Assembly (NCBI GenBank): GCA_017462795.1
Contig: JAFTQL010000035.1
Coordinates: 1 to 62,359 of the forward strand
Direction of reading: 5' to 3'
Origin: Clostridia bacterium
GTDB taxonomy: Bacteria > Bacillota > Clostridia > Oscillospirales > CAG-272
DNA: 62,359 nt
This document shows, one piece after another, positions 1-9,085 of the stretch. How positions within the stretch are numbered: position 1 is the stretch's first letter; every line of letters starts with the position of its first letter. The notes under the pieces were generated by a model. The model was given only the letters and a program-made list of their open reading frames with translations, was not told the origin of the DNA and searched no databases. The position numbers and the translations under genes were made by a program.

Positions 1-828
1 ATACTTTCCGTCTCTGTCCTTTTCAGCAAAAGGAGTATCACAGCCTATCATCATTCCTCTGATGCCGTGAGACGAGCTTACGACACCCTTGATATTTTCG
101 TTTCCTGCCGCATTTGCCGCATAGGTCTGAAGCTTGTCGACAGTCCACGTCCCGGCGATTACCTCGTCGTATATCTCTTCCTCGTCAATACCGTGCTCTT
201 CGCCAAGGTCTACGTTATAATACACCACCTCGGCAGCGGTGGTCTTGTCCATGAGAAAGGTTGTTGCAAGAAAATAGGTCTGATCCTCTATCTCGCACTG
301 CTCGTTTATGGACTCGTAATACCATTCCTTATCTCTCATCAGATACTCGGAATCGTTAAAATCATAGTAAAGTCCTTCTATTCCCAACGCAACCCCATAG
401 TAAGTCTGCGGAATAACAAGGTCGTAGGTATCGTCACTGCTTCCCGCAAGACAAGCGTTCCGCACGGACGCCGCAAATCCAACCTCGTTTGCCCCGTTAC
501 CGTCCTCCGCGGTATACTTTATCTGAATGTTGAACAAATTGGATACCAGCTGATTTCTCTTTACAACGGCGGATTTAACCGCGTCTATATGTGACGACTC
601 GTCAAAGAACTGCTGTGTTTGCATAGTGCAAAGTATTCTGAACTCAGCTCCGCCGTAGTCTCTATCAGGAGCCGCATCAGCATATACGAACTCACCGTCA
701 CCTGCAGTATTGCCAACATTACCGGTATTGCTTTCCACGCTGTTGTCATCTTTGGTGCAAGCCACTGCTCCAAGCAACAGGCACAGCACAAACAGCATAG
801 CTAACGCTCTTTTTAAAAATGCTTTCAT
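1..828 (-). CDS. ABC-type extracellular solute-binding lipoprotein (C-terminus beyond window)
   Basis: Open from the ATG at 828 to the window edge, so about 276 N-terminal residues are visible and the C-terminus is missing. A hydrophobic signal ends in a lipobox-like LGAVAC, so it should be a lipoprotein on the outer face of the membrane. The segment YGGAEFRI just after the linker is also found in the solute-binding protein at 46666-48117, placing both in one sugar-binding family (inference from shared sequence). An AGGAGG site lies 5 nt before the start. The ATG overlaps the sialidase stop by 4 nt (ATGA), so translation is probably coupled. No permease or ATPase gene is visible here; they could lie to the left. 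Confidence 0.8.
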   Translation of the reverse strand, partial: MKAFLKRALAMLFVLCLLLGAVACTKDDNSVESNTGNVGNTAGDGEFVYADAAPDRDYGGAEFRILCTMQTQQFFDESSHIDAVKSAVVKRNQLVSNLFNIQIKYTAEDGNGANEVGFAASVRNACLAGSSDDTYDLVIPQTYYGVALGIEGLYYDFNDSEYLMRDKEWYYESINEQCEIEDQTYFLATTFLMDKTTAAEVVYYNVDLGEEHGIDEEEIYDEVIAGTWTVDKLQTYAANAAGNENIKGVVSSSHGIRGMMIGCDTPFAEKDRDGKY

Positions 829-2921
829 TTTTTCCTCCTATTTTTCTTTTTGTTGTTGCTCTTGGAAGAAATAACAGCCGCAGACATAGCGGTGACTGCC
901 GCCAATCCCGCATAAGCAACAGTTGAGCCACATCCGCCCTTGCTTTCATCCCCTTCGCCGTCTGTCGCAGTAGCTTCCACTACAGTGTCCTTGCCCGAAG
1001 GTGCTACGGCGGTATCCTCAGGTTCATCCGTATCATCGGGATCTTCAACAGGCTCAGGCTCCGTTACCTGCCAGGAAAGTCCGTATATATCGGCAAGATA
1101 AAGTCCCGTTTTTGCAACCTCCTCGTCGGACAAGGCTCTGTTATAAACCAATACGTCGGCAATAAGCCCCTCAAAGCCGTAGCCTATTCTTACCACACCG
1201 CTTTTATTTGAGGTGCGTACTACAGACTTGCCTATCTCATATTTCAAATCCGTATTTCCGTCAAGAAACTGAGTAAGAAGCGCCGTATCAGTGCTGTCAC
1301 CGTTCCATGTCACAGCCATAATATGCCAATCTGTGTCCACGAATTTCTGAGCCTCGGCGGCATTGTATATTCCGCTTCCGACATAGGTGGTAACGGCGGC
1401 TGAGGCTTCGCTCATATAGGTTCTTATTCCCTGAGCGTGGGTGCTGTGAAATAGCACAGCACTATCCTCGGGAACATCACTGCTTGACTTGTATACCACG
1501 AAAAATGTCATATTGCCCGTAAGCCCGGACAGATTCTGTACGGAAATTCCGTGAATTCCGTCAAATGTAAACGCCGATCGTCCGTTTACGGCATATCCCG
1601 TAAGCCCTACGTCTGCTGTCTTATATGTGTCGGGGCTTGCCGCAAGGTTAAGTATCAACGAATCCTCCACAAGCTCCGCCTCAATACTGTCATCAAGAAT
1701 GGGAGTATTCCTCAAGGACACATTGGGCTGCTTTTTGCTCAACAGCCAATCGATGTCAAAGGTCGTTATCTGTATTCCCGAAGAGAAACAGCTGATATCG
1801 CCTCTCTCGTAAATAATACTTATAAGCTGTGTTGAGGGATTGTACACGATCTCGCTGTAAGAGCACAAGCCGCTGTCAATTATGACTTTATCCGCCCATG
1901 TTTTTCCCTCGTCGTAGCTCAGCCACACCGCAAGATTGCGGCGTTCGGAAACGGGAGAATTCAACGAGCTGAACAGAGTCAGCGAATTTCCCTTACCGTC
2001 GTAGTTGGGAATATTGGTAACAGCTCCTCTGATACCGTACTGACACTGCACCTCAAGACTTTCGTCTATGCGCTTTTCCTTTATACTCCGTCCACCGTCG
2101 TAGCTGTAGGCTACGTAGCGCCCACAGGTATTCGATATCATACGTGACGTAATATAAAGAGTACCGTCGGGAAGCTCACAAAGCGATGTCTCGTCCGTAC
2201 CGAACGGCATACAGTTAAGTGAAGATTTCCACGTTTGACCGAAATCATCGCTGTATATAAGCGTTCCCACCATTCTCTCTGACATTTCCTTAACGGACGC
2301 AAGCGCGCTGTTGCCGGCTTTCGCAGCGAAAACCAAGCGTCCGGCATTATCTCCGTATTTAAGCTGAACTCCCGTGCCCGCTCCGTGAACACTGGCAGTC
2401 GAATACGGCTTTTCGTAGGTCGTCGGCATCTTTACTGAGCGCTTCGTCCACGTAACGCCGCCGTCCTTTGTTTCAATAATTGCCGAGCCTACGGGATTAT
2501 TCGCCCTCTCCTCTGCCGTCATAGCGTTGTACTCCGCCTTTGCCGCATCTGTTACGATAGTAGAGTAATACACCAGCATAAGATTATTATTTAGCTGATC
2601 GTAAACGGCAGAGCCTATGATATACGTCCAGCCGTCCTTTTTGAGAAGATATTCCCACTCGGAGAAATTTACTCCGTCCGTCGCCTTACTGTACGCCAGC
2701 CACTGAATCTCGGCGTAGTCGGAAACTGACTGCTGACGGTCGTTACAGAAAGCGTACATCGCACCGTTTTCTCCCGTGACCAACATTGGTATGCGGAAGT
2801 TTGAGTCCCCACCGGTGGGAAACACCAGATCCGATTTATGGTAATCAGACGCGGATAAAGGAATGGAAAATCCGACCACCATCATGGAAAGCACAAGCAC
2901 CATTAAAAGAAATTTTTTCAT
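825..2921 (-). CDS. Exo-alpha-sialidase (GH33-like) with ConA-like module and Cys-containing C-terminal anchor
   Basis: 698 residues. After a signal peptide, FRIP at about residues 42-45 and several Asp boxes (for example SDDFGQTW and SYDEGKTW) mark a six-bladed sialidase propeller that would release terminal sialic acids outside the cell. A LamG/ConA-like jelly-roll module follows at about 430-625 and probably binds glycan. The end is an acidic linker, GGCGS near residue 662, a hydrophobic helix and a Lys/Arg-rich tail, as in three other proteins of this window. The start shares one base with the stop of the upstream GLUG gene, and AAGGAG lies inside that gene's last codons. Substrate linkage cannot be read from sequence. 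Confidence 0.85.
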   Translation of the reverse strand: MKKFLLMVLVLSMMVVGFSIPLSASDYHKSDLVFPTGGDSNFRIPMLVTGENGAMYAFCNDRQQSVSDYAEIQWLAYSKATDGVNFSEWEYLLKKDGWTYIIGSAVYDQLNNNLMLVYYSTIVTDAAKAEYNAMTAEERANNPVGSAIIETKDGGVTWTKRSVKMPTTYEKPYSTASVHGAGTGVQLKYGDNAGRLVFAAKAGNSALASVKEMSERMVGTLIYSDDFGQTWKSSLNCMPFGTDETSLCELPDGTLYITSRMISNTCGRYVAYSYDGGRSIKEKRIDESLEVQCQYGIRGAVTNIPNYDGKGNSLTLFSSLNSPVSERRNLAVWLSYDEGKTWADKVIIDSGLCSYSEIVYNPSTQLISIIYERGDISCFSSGIQITTFDIDWLLSKKQPNVSLRNTPILDDSIEAELVEDSLILNLAASPDTYKTADVGLTGYAVNGRSAFTFDGIHGISVQNLSGLTGNMTFFVVYKSSSDVPEDSAVLFHSTHAQGIRTYMSEASAAVTTYVGSGIYNAAEAQKFVDTDWHIMAVTWNGDSTDTALLTQFLDGNTDLKYEIGKSVVRTSNKSGVVRIGYGFEGLIADVLVYNRALSDEEVAKTGLYLADIYGLSWQVTEPEPVEDPDDTDEPEDTAVAPSGKDTVVEATATDGEGDESKGGCGSTVAYAGLAAVTAMSAAVISSKSNNKKKNRRKK

Positions 2922-5479
2922 CAGTGCTCCTTCTTCTTACCTATGAAGGCAGCGCCCATAGCGGTAACCGCCATAAGAGCAATACCGCCTGAAAGGATCG
3001 CGGAGGAACATCCCTTCTTTTCCTCACCGCCGTCCGCTTTGGTGTCGGCAACATCAGCCGCGCTTACCTTCACCGTACAGGACTCAGCACCCGTCATGCT
3101 TCCGTCAGCGGATGCAACGCTGATAACAGCCTCACCCTCGCCTACTGCGGTAACCTTACCGTTTTCGTCAACGGTTGCAACAGACGTATCGCTGCTCGTC
3201 CATACAAGAGCGGGAAGAGCCTCGGTCGCGTCCTCGGGAAGAGCCTTTGCTGAAAGCTCGAAGGACTCACCAACCTTTATTTCCTTTGACGTCTCGGAAA
3301 CGGTTATGCCCTCAACGTCAACTATAACCTTAACCTTACACTTAGCCTCAAAGCCGCCGTCCTCGGTCTTAACGGTGATAGTAGCCTCACCGCCGCCTAC
3401 TGCGGTAACAAGTCCGCCGTCGCTTACGGTAGCAACCTTTTCATTGTCGGAGCTCCAGATAACATTCTTATTCTGAGCGTCCATGGGCGCTACAGTGCAA
3501 GTAAGTATTTTCTTTTTTCCAAGCTTGATCTCAATGGATTCAGCGTCAAGCGTTACTCCCGTTACCGCTTTTTCGCTTACAGTAACCGTACAGGTAGCGG
3601 TGCGTCCGCCATCAGCGGTGGTGACGGTAATCGTAGCCGTTCCCTTCTTATTTGCGGTTACAAGTCCAACCGCGTCAACAGATGCAACGGATGTATCGCT
3701 ACTGGTCCAAGTCATTCCACGCTCATATGCGTTTTCGGGATCGAGAGTAGCCTTAAGAAGTACGGATTCGCTCACATACAGATTCACGGTAGTCTTATCA
3801 AGAGTAACACCCGTAACGGCAACGCCGCTCTGTCCGTGTATTTCTCCCATTCTGTATTGCTCAACAGCGCCATCAGCGGTTGCGGAGAACGCCGCGGTAG
3901 CTCCCGACGCGTCAACGTCATTGAGTCTTACCGCAAGTCCGAGATAGCTCTCTATAAGAAGATTGTAATTGCCAACCGCAACGGGAACGGAAATTTCAAT
4001 TGCATATCCGCCCGAGGTAGCAACAGCCGCGCTTGTAACCGCGCCTGCTTCAATTCCGTTTACGGTAACGGTATTTTTCTTGTCAACAGTAACAGTAAAG
4101 ATATTCTCTCCACCGTCAAAGGACAGAGCAATAACAGCGTTGTCACCGTCAAGGACATCACCGTCGGTAATGTCAATAAACATATAAAGCTTCTGATAGT
4201 CAGCCACGGTGTAGATATCCGCAACGGTATCGTTCCATGTACCAACAGTCAGCGCATTCGTTCCCGTTCCATAATCATAGATGCGAGAACCGGTTTTATA
4301 CGCATCATCAAAAGTGCCGTCAACAGTAGCGGTTCCCTCGCCTACCATAGTCATTCTGAGCTTGCCTGCCTCAGTAGCTATAAGGAAGGACTCGCCCTCA
4401 GCCACGGGAACTGCGAGCTCGTCGGTGGAGTTGACCGTCACCTTACCCGTAGTAGCCCCGTTAGCATCGTTACCTACCGCATTCTTTGTCACAGTCTGGT
4501 TCTTGGTATATACATGAAGATTTTCACATACGCTTGCAGGCGTCGTACTGTCGATAATACCGATTATGTACGCGCACTGAGCGTTAGTACCTTCAACAAT
4601 ACCCGAAGTATAGCAATTGGTTATGTTTACGGTAGCGGAATAAGCTCTTCCTACGATACCGCCGCCACGACATGTGCCTGCGGATACCTTACCTACGTTA
4701 TAACAATTATTCAGCGCACCTGAGTTATAACCTCCAACGATACCGCCAAACATATTGTTTCCGTTCCATGCAGTTGCCGCACTACCGTCAACATAGCCAT
4801 AGTTGACGCAGTTTTCTATCTTACCCTCTGCATTATTCATGCAGAAGCCAACAATACCGCCCGTGAATGTATAGGTAGTTGCATCAGTAGCTCTCTTTAC
4901 GGTAGCCTTGTTATAGCAATTACTGATAACAGCACCGTTGGATATCTGTCCCGCAATACCGCCTATTCTACCGCCGGTGCTTGATACGATACCGCTCTCA
5001 ATACCAAGATTCATAATTTTTCCGCCTGCAACCCAACCGAAAAGTCCTGCGGCACAATTTGCGACATTAAGGCTTCCGTCAACACCTGTATACTGACTTG
5101 CATTAAGATTCTTGATAGCATAACCACAGCCGTCAAATATACCGCTGAAGAAAACGCCCGAGGTAAGACTTCCGTTTGCGTCGTAGCCTATGGGGATCCA
5201 GGGCTTGTTGTTAAGGTCAATGTCACAGGTCATCTTAAAATAGGTGTCTCCGCAAGCGGTCTTGTCGCTTGGGCTTTGATTTACATAAGACGCAAGATAA
5301 GCCAACGCCTCGGGGGTACTGATGAGATAAGGGTTCTCTACAGTACCGTTACCGCCGTCGTATCCGGTTCCCACGGTTCCGTCCCATGCTCCATCATCGG
5401 CAAAGCTGCCAACGGAGAATAAGGACACAAGGGATGCCAAAAGGGTAATTATCATCAGACAGGAAATAAGTTTTTTCAT
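2921..5479 (-). CDS. Surface protein: GLUG repeats, CBM9-like module, three BIG2 domains, Cys-containing tail
   Basis: 852 residues. Signal peptide 1-27; GLUG-type beta-helix repeats about 45-320 (recurring GGIVG and NCYN motifs); a CBM9/DOMON-like segment about 375-545 (DGTFDDAY near its start); three BIG2 Ig-like domains about 555-795 (motifs such as WTSSDTSVA); then the tail with KKGCSS near 821-826, a hydrophobic helix and KKKEH. No LPXTG is present. It is probably a stalk-like glycan-binding surface protein (inference). Its signal peptide and first 100 residues resemble those of the 562-residue neighbour at 5969-7657, and both genes have nearly the same upstream region, pointing to duplication followed by different C-termini. 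Confidence 0.8.
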   Translation of the reverse strand: MKKLISCLMIITLLASLVSLFSVGSFADDGAWDGTVGTGYDGGNGTVENPYLISTPEALAYLASYVNQSPSDKTACGDTYFKMTCDIDLNNKPWIPIGYDANGSLTSGVFFSGIFDGCGYAIKNLNASQYTGVDGSLNVANCAAGLFGWVAGGKIMNLGIESGIVSSTGGRIGGIAGQISNGAVISNCYNKATVKRATDATTYTFTGGIVGFCMNNAEGKIENCVNYGYVDGSAATAWNGNNMFGGIVGGYNSGALNNCYNVGKVSAGTCRGGGIVGRAYSATVNITNCYTSGIVEGTNAQCAYIIGIIDSTTPASVCENLHVYTKNQTVTKNAVGNDANGATTGKVTVNSTDELAVPVAEGESFLIATEAGKLRMTMVGEGTATVDGTFDDAYKTGSRIYDYGTGTNALTVGTWNDTVADIYTVADYQKLYMFIDITDGDVLDGDNAVIALSFDGGENIFTVTVDKKNTVTVNGIEAGAVTSAAVATSGGYAIEISVPVAVGNYNLLIESYLGLAVRLNDVDASGATAAFSATADGAVEQYRMGEIHGQSGVAVTGVTLDKTTVNLYVSESVLLKATLDPENAYERGMTWTSSDTSVASVDAVGLVTANKKGTATITVTTADGGRTATCTVTVSEKAVTGVTLDAESIEIKLGKKKILTCTVAPMDAQNKNVIWSSDNEKVATVSDGGLVTAVGGGEATITVKTEDGGFEAKCKVKVIVDVEGITVSETSKEIKVGESFELSAKALPEDATEALPALVWTSSDTSVATVDENGKVTAVGEGEAVISVASADGSMTGAESCTVKVSAADVADTKADGGEEKKGCSSAILSGGIALMAVTAMGAAFIGKKKEH

Positions 5480-5537
5480 TTTTAATTCTTCCTTTCAATA
5501 AAAGATTTTCTAATGGTGCCAAATCATCATACACCTG

Positions 5538-5553
5538 CGCAACTGTCTGTTTT
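5538..5553 (-). promoter_or_regulatory. Shared 5'-leader motif, copy 1
   Basis: AAAACAGACAGTTGCG on the minus strand lies 30-50 nt downstream of the predicted start of transcription. The second copy (7812-7827) differs at one base. It could be a protein or RNA contact site, or simply a remnant of promoter duplication. Confidence 0.35.
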
Positions 5554-5584
5554 ACGCATTTGAGTAAGGCACTATCATGTCTAT

Positions 5585-5613
5585 ATTATAGCAAATCAAC
5601 AAAAAGCACACAA
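5585..5613 (-). promoter_or_regulatory. Promoter of the 852-residue surface protein operon
   Basis: Minus strand TTGTGT (5608-5613), 17-bp spacer, TATAAT (5585-5590). The poor -35 and good -10 suit an activated promoter, in line with the conserved block just upstream. Confidence 0.6.
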
Positions 5614-5628
5614 TGAAATAAGCCTACC

Positions 5629-5650
5629 TTTTGGTGAACAAAACCGACTT
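5629..5650 (-). promoter_or_regulatory. Conserved activator-site candidate, copy 1
   Basis: Minus strand GTCGGTTTTGTTCACC is the core. It lies 15-37 bp upstream of the -35. From the -35 outward, 34 of 40 bases match the region upstream of the 562-residue gene (7881-7920). Position suggests an activator site; the protein that binds it is unknown. Confidence 0.5.
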
Positions 5651-5752
5651 TTTTAAAAATATCAAAAAGCCGACACAGAAGTATCTGCAAATTATGTTTT
5701 AAATCTGTAATACTCATGTTCACAATCGTTTTATTGTCCACTCAAAAGATCG

Positions 5753-5784
5753 GGGCTGTCCATTCGTCGTGAGAGGGACAGCCC
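5753..5784 (-). terminator. Terminator-like hairpin after peptide A
   Basis: Arms GGGCTGTCC and GGACAGCCC (9 bp) lie 28 nt beyond the stop of the 46-residue peptide gene. The U-tract on the minus strand is short (CTTTTG), so termination may be incomplete. Confidence 0.5.
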
Positions 5785-5811
5785 GGAAATATATCAAAAT
5801 TTTTTAATCAT

Positions 5812-5952
5812 TTATATCTCAGGAAAAAGTTCGTCAAAAGCACCGATATCGCCATCCCCCGAGGCGATCGCTGTAAGCCCGCTGGTGTTACAGATATCCT
5901 GCGCGATGAGCTTTACTATTTCCAATTCGGGTGTTCCGTATATTTTCTTCAT
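5812..5952 (-). CDS. Small peptide A (46 aa), downstream partner of the 562-residue surface protein
   Basis: Start MKKIYGTPELEIV, ending LFPEI. AGGAGGT lies 8 nt before the ATG, and the gene begins 16 nt after the stop of the surface protein gene, so it is almost surely translated from the same mRNA. It aligns without gaps to peptide C (41545) and with one offset to peptide B (32257): Tyr5, Thr/Ser7, Pro8, Leu/Ile10, Glu11, Asp19, Ile20 and Ser24 are kept. The second half is variable and acidic. No signal peptide or membrane segment is seen. Function unknown. The conserved-start, variable-end layout resembles peptide precursors, but no modifying enzyme is nearby. Confidence 0.8.
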   Translation of the reverse strand: MKKIYGTPELEIVKLIAQDICNTSGLTAIASGDGDIGAFDELFPEI

Positions 5953-5968
5953 TTCTTTTTACCTCCTA

Positions 5969-7657
5969 TCAACCAGCAAAAGAATCAGAAATTACTACGT
6001 TGGCAGTTGCGCCCATAACCACAGTGCCGTCAAGCGTAGTCCACGTGGGAGCTACCCGGAAAGCAGTATTAAACGCGGCTGTGGGAACGCTTGTAATGGT
6101 GTACGTTGCAAAATACTCGGATACACCGCTGAAGTACTGAGGACCGTAATTAAAGGTATCGGCATTCGTACTTCCCTTAACGCTCTTATATACCGTCGTA
6201 GTAGTCTTAGAAACATTATCATTACCGTAGGTTATGCTGAAGCCAACGCACGCAAGATCGGTAGATTCAACGGTAGTAAGAAGTCTGAGGTTAGTGGACG
6301 TGCTGGAAGCAGTAGTACCTGCGGTTACCTGGAAATTAACCGTCAACGCGTCAGCATCAACAAACTTAGCATAAGCACTGCCACTCACGGTAGTCTTTGC
6401 TATCGCAGTGGTGCAACGCGCGTCAGTAAACCAACCGGCAAATACGAGTCCGTCCTTTGTGGGAGCGGTATATCCCGTCGCACCTCTGTATGTCGCAATA
6501 TCATCGTACTTCTCAACCACACCCAAGGTGGTGCCGTAATTAGTAGCAACAAGAAAATCCTCAAAAATGCTTTCAGTGGGAACTACGAGAGTGTCGGTGG
6601 TGTTGGTAGCAACATTTACAACATATGTCGAATCGGCACCGCATATGGAATATGTAATTGTAGATGCAGCATGACCTGATGTATATGCGGTCAGATTGGT
6701 ATATGTCCCCGCCGCGTCAACAATTCCAAATAGATAACCTGTATTATTGTTTCGTGAAGAGGTTATCTCACCGGAAGAATAGCAATTTTCAACAGTAACA
6801 CTTCCGTTAGCATGCCCTATAAGTCCGCCCGCTCTGGAATTTGCATGACCAACTACATTACCTAAATTATAGCAATTAGAGATCGTAGGTGCTCCGCTTG
6901 AATATAACGCATTAGCGCAAATCCCAGCATAACAATTGTTTCCACTATTCCACTCTCCGCCTATGCTTCCATCTATAGTTCCATAGTTAACACAATTTGT
7001 AATTTTTGTATTATGCGAAGAACTATTTCCTACGATTCCACCCAGCATACACCAAGAACCACTAAAATTTTTTACTACAGTCGCTTTATTATAACAATTA
7101 TCAATGATAGGTGCCACTCTTGTTCTGGCAACAATACCCGCACCAACGTACCCCGCAGTATTCACATATACGGTTCCACTTTCAATTCCTAAATTTGAGA
7201 TGCTACCGTAATATGCTGCTCCAAACAAGCCCGCTGACGCATAGGACATGTTATTGCTTCCAACAAGCAAATTATAAATTACATATCCATCACCATCAAA
7301 ATAGCCGCAGAAGACAGTAACATTCGTAAGAGCTGCTGTGCAATCCTTCCCGATAGGCGTCCACTCGATATTGTTAAGATCTATTGATTTTGTAAGCTTA
7401 TAATACTTGTCATATGTCAGAACTTTATTCCAATCACTAGGATTATCATTCACAATCTTAGCAAGATAAGCCAAATCCGCGCCCGATTGAATAAGATAAG
7501 GGTCATCAGATGTACCCGAGCCGCTGAGAGATGTCGAAACCGAGCCGTCCCAAATGTCAATATCAGCAGACTTTGCCGCTGTGCCCGTTATGGCAAAAAC
7601 GGACATCATTGAAATCAGGAGAGTAAGCACCATCAGACAGGAAATTAATTTTTTCAT
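5969..7657 (-). CDS. Surface/secreted GLUG-repeat protein with InlB-type repeat and C-terminal domain X
   Basis: 562 residues. Signal peptide about 1-30; GLUG beta-helix about 45-330 (GGIVG, NCYN motifs); an InlB/Flg_new-like repeat about 385-430 (GLVFAGWFTD); then a domain of about 125 residues shared with the proteins at 32395 and 41681. That domain is marked by LRLLTTV, VGFSI, TVYKS and a final Gly-Ala-Thr strand, and is called domain X here. Unlike the next gene in the operon, it has no Cys tail, LPXTG or other visible anchor. It is followed by peptide A. How it is kept at the surface, if it is, is not evident. Confidence 0.8.
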   Translation of the reverse strand: MKKLISCLMVLTLLISMMSVFAITGTAAKSADIDIWDGSVSTSLSGSGTSDDPYLIQSGADLAYLAKIVNDNPSDWNKVLTYDKYYKLTKSIDLNNIEWTPIGKDCTAALTNVTVFCGYFDGDGYVIYNLLVGSNNMSYASAGLFGAAYYGSISNLGIESGTVYVNTAGYVGAGIVARTRVAPIIDNCYNKATVVKNFSGSWCMLGGIVGNSSSHNTKITNCVNYGTIDGSIGGEWNSGNNCYAGICANALYSSGAPTISNCYNLGNVVGHANSRAGGLIGHANGSVTVENCYSSGEITSSRNNNTGYLFGIVDAAGTYTNLTAYTSGHAASTITYSICGADSTYVVNVATNTTDTLVVPTESIFEDFLVATNYGTTLGVVEKYDDIATYRGATGYTAPTKDGLVFAGWFTDARCTTAIAKTTVSGSAYAKFVDADALTVNFQVTAGTTASSTSTNLRLLTTVESTDLACVGFSITYGNDNVSKTTTTVYKSVKGSTNADTFNYGPQYFSGVSEYFATYTITSVPTAAFNTAFRVAPTWTTLDGTVVMGATANVVISDSFAG

Positions 7658-7811
7658 TTTTCATTCTTCCTTTCAATATTTTATTTTGTAGTAGCGTTTA
7701 ACGAGGAAAGATCGAAAGATACCGTGCGTTTTCCTATGCGTCTATCACAGGTGGGGGAACCATTAAACAACAGGATCCGCACTGCACCTTTGATCTATCC
7801 ACAGTCGCCGC

Positions 7812-7827
7812 ACACAACTGTCTGTTT
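7812..7827 (-). promoter_or_regulatory. Shared 5'-leader motif, copy 2
   Basis: AAAACAGACAGTTGTG on the minus strand, one base different from the copy at 5538-5553 and at a similar distance from the -10 element. Confidence 0.35.
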
Positions 7828-7853
7828 TGTGAACGGTACGCTGATAATGATGG

Positions 7854-7883
7854 TAGTATATCATATTTGTTCAATACAAACAA
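7854..7883 (-). promoter_or_regulatory. Promoter of the 562-residue surface protein operon
   Basis: Minus strand TTGTTT (7878-7883), 18-bp spacer, TATACT (7854-7859). The conserved upstream block starts about 15 bp above the -35, as in the neighbouring promoter. Confidence 0.55.
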
Positions 7884-7898
7884 TGAAAAAATCCTTTA

Positions 7899-7920
7899 TT
7901 TTGGTGAATAAAACCGACTT
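7899..7920 (-). promoter_or_regulatory. Conserved activator-site candidate, copy 2
   Basis: Minus strand core GTCGGTTTTATTCACC, one base different from copy 1 over 22 bp and at the same offset from the -35. The pair suggests co-regulation of the two GLUG genes. Confidence 0.5.
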
Positions 7921-8020
7921 GTTTGCACTTTTAGCAAGTAAGTAACTTAAACTTTTCATAGTGGTTTTCTATGTGTCACATTTATTTTACCATTTCAACT
8001 ATTCACGCGATTTTCAGATT

Positions 8021-8059
8021 ACAAAAAGAGGTTTAGCCCGTTTTTGAGCTAAACCTCTT
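8021..8059 (-). terminator. Rho-independent terminator of the hexuronate operon
   Basis: Minus strand arms AAGAGGTTTAGC (8048-8059) and GCTAAACCTCTT (8026-8037) with a 10-nt loop, followed by TTTTTGT. It lies about 100 nt after the rraA-like stop. Confidence 0.85.
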
Positions 8060-8158
8060 CGCTAAAATATCAACCGCTGTACTTATCACAAATTCTCGGC
8101 ATCTGAAAACAACACTTGCTGTCCTATTATGTGAAAGACACTCAAATATACCTGCTCT

Positions 8159-9061
8159 TTACAGCATGGTTTGTGTATCGTCGGGATCTCCGTTTCTCGC
8201 AAGATCGTATTCGTGCGACCAATCAAGGTCGCGATACTTTTCACCTCTTGGATCGGTTTGAATCCATGTCGTGAGCATATCAAGCATTTCCTCCGTCCAG
8301 GTTGCTCTGTCTATCTGCGCCGTGGTAAATTTGTTCTGCGCGATCATCTCAAAACCGAAATCATCCTTGACGTGCGTTTTAGCCGCACCCTCGACGACCT
8401 CTTGTACCAAATGAGCGGGAATGAACAGCACGCCTCCTCCAGCGCCATAGACGATATCGCCGGGAAGTACGGTTGCCTTTCCGATACGCGTAATGCCATT
8501 AAAATCCTTCATCACGAACTCGCGGATGGGAGTTGGGTCAATGCCGCGATAGTAGACCTGAACATCGGGCACCTGCTTCATCTGCTCCACGTCTCGTATA
8601 CCGCCCCAGATCACACCGCCTCCGGTCTTGGTTTTGGTGCGAATAGCGGTAGTCAGATTCCCTCCGAGGAAAGTACCCTTGTAGATCTTATCGTACATAT
8701 CGGCAACAACCACATCTCCCTCCACAAGAGAGTCGATGACCCACTGGTTATAGTTGCCCCTTCGTCCCTCTTCAGCACCCACGCCAAACATGACGTCGTG
8801 AAGATCAGGACGTGTAGGAACAAAGGTGGCGGTCACGGCGCGTCCGATAAGCTTTCTGCCATCGTCGTGCAGTGTTTTGAGATCGCCCTCGAATTGGCTC
8901 TCATACCCCTTGAGAAAAATGGGCTTCCACAACTCCTCCAAAGTCATTTTTCTCATCTGATCCAGATATTTTTGCGGTACCTTCGGGCGTCCGTCGGGAA
9001 AACGCTCACCCTTCCATAAGGGTGTTAACTCGATTATCTCGTCTCTGTCATTGAATTTCAT
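8159..9061 (-). CDS. RraA-like (HMG/CHA aldolase superfamily) enzyme, last gene of the hexuronate operon
   Basis: 300 residues, nearly twice the size of E. coli RraA. The RraA/HMG-aldolase core includes the GGIRD motif near residues 153-157, whose Arg-Asp pair holds substrate and metal in known aldolases of the family. The extra N- and C-terminal segments are shared with the close paralogue at 59196-60104. Both genes end sugar-acid operons, so a retro-aldol or hydro-lyase step on a keto-sugar acid is more likely than RNase E inhibition (inference). No KDG kinase or classical KDPG aldolase gene is visible, so it might act on the KDG made by UxuA. AAGGAGG precedes the ATG by 6 nt. Confidence 0.75.
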   Translation of the reverse strand: MKFNDRDEIIELTPLWKGERFPDGRPKVPQKYLDQMRKMTLEELWKPIFLKGYESQFEGDLKTLHDDGRKLIGRAVTATFVPTRPDLHDVMFGVGAEEGRRGNYNQWVIDSLVEGDVVVADMYDKIYKGTFLGGNLTTAIRTKTKTGGGVIWGGIRDVEQMKQVPDVQVYYRGIDPTPIREFVMKDFNGITRIGKATVLPGDIVYGAGGGVLFIPAHLVQEVVEGAAKTHVKDDFGFEMIAQNKFTTAQIDRATWTEEMLDMLTTWIQTDPRGEKYRDLDWSHEYDLARNGDPDDTQTML

Positions 9062-9085
9062 ATTTTCCTCCTTCTTTAACGTGGT

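Larger units (their letters stand above)
5480..5811 (-). other. Intergenic leader and promoter region of the 852-residue surface protein gene
   Basis: No gene seen. On the minus strand, in transcript order, it holds a hairpin ending the upstream transcript (5753-5784), a conserved operator-like block (5629-5650), a promoter (5585-5613), a 16-bp leader motif AAAACAGACAGTTGCG (5538-5553) also found in the leader of the 562-residue gene (7812-7827, one base different), and the ribosome-binding site GAAAGGAAG before the ATG. Confidence 0.6.
7658..8158 (-). other. Intergenic region upstream of the 562-residue surface protein
   Basis: No gene seen. It contains the long leader (about 190 nt) with motif copy 2 at 7812-7827, a promoter at 7854-7883, the conserved block at 7899-7920, and at the far end the terminator of the uronate operon (8021-8059). 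Between 7921 and 8020 only AT-rich sequence is seen. Confidence 0.6.

Noticed and set aside
746..949. A 67-codon frame bridging the sialidase tail and the solute-binding gene
   Set aside because: It is out of frame with two well-supported genes that overlap by ATGA; no ribosome-binding site or family likeness.
8159..9061. RraA as regulator of RNase E
   Set aside because: The protein is twice the usual size, keeps the aldolase Arg-Asp motif and lies in a catabolic operon; a regulator role has no support here.
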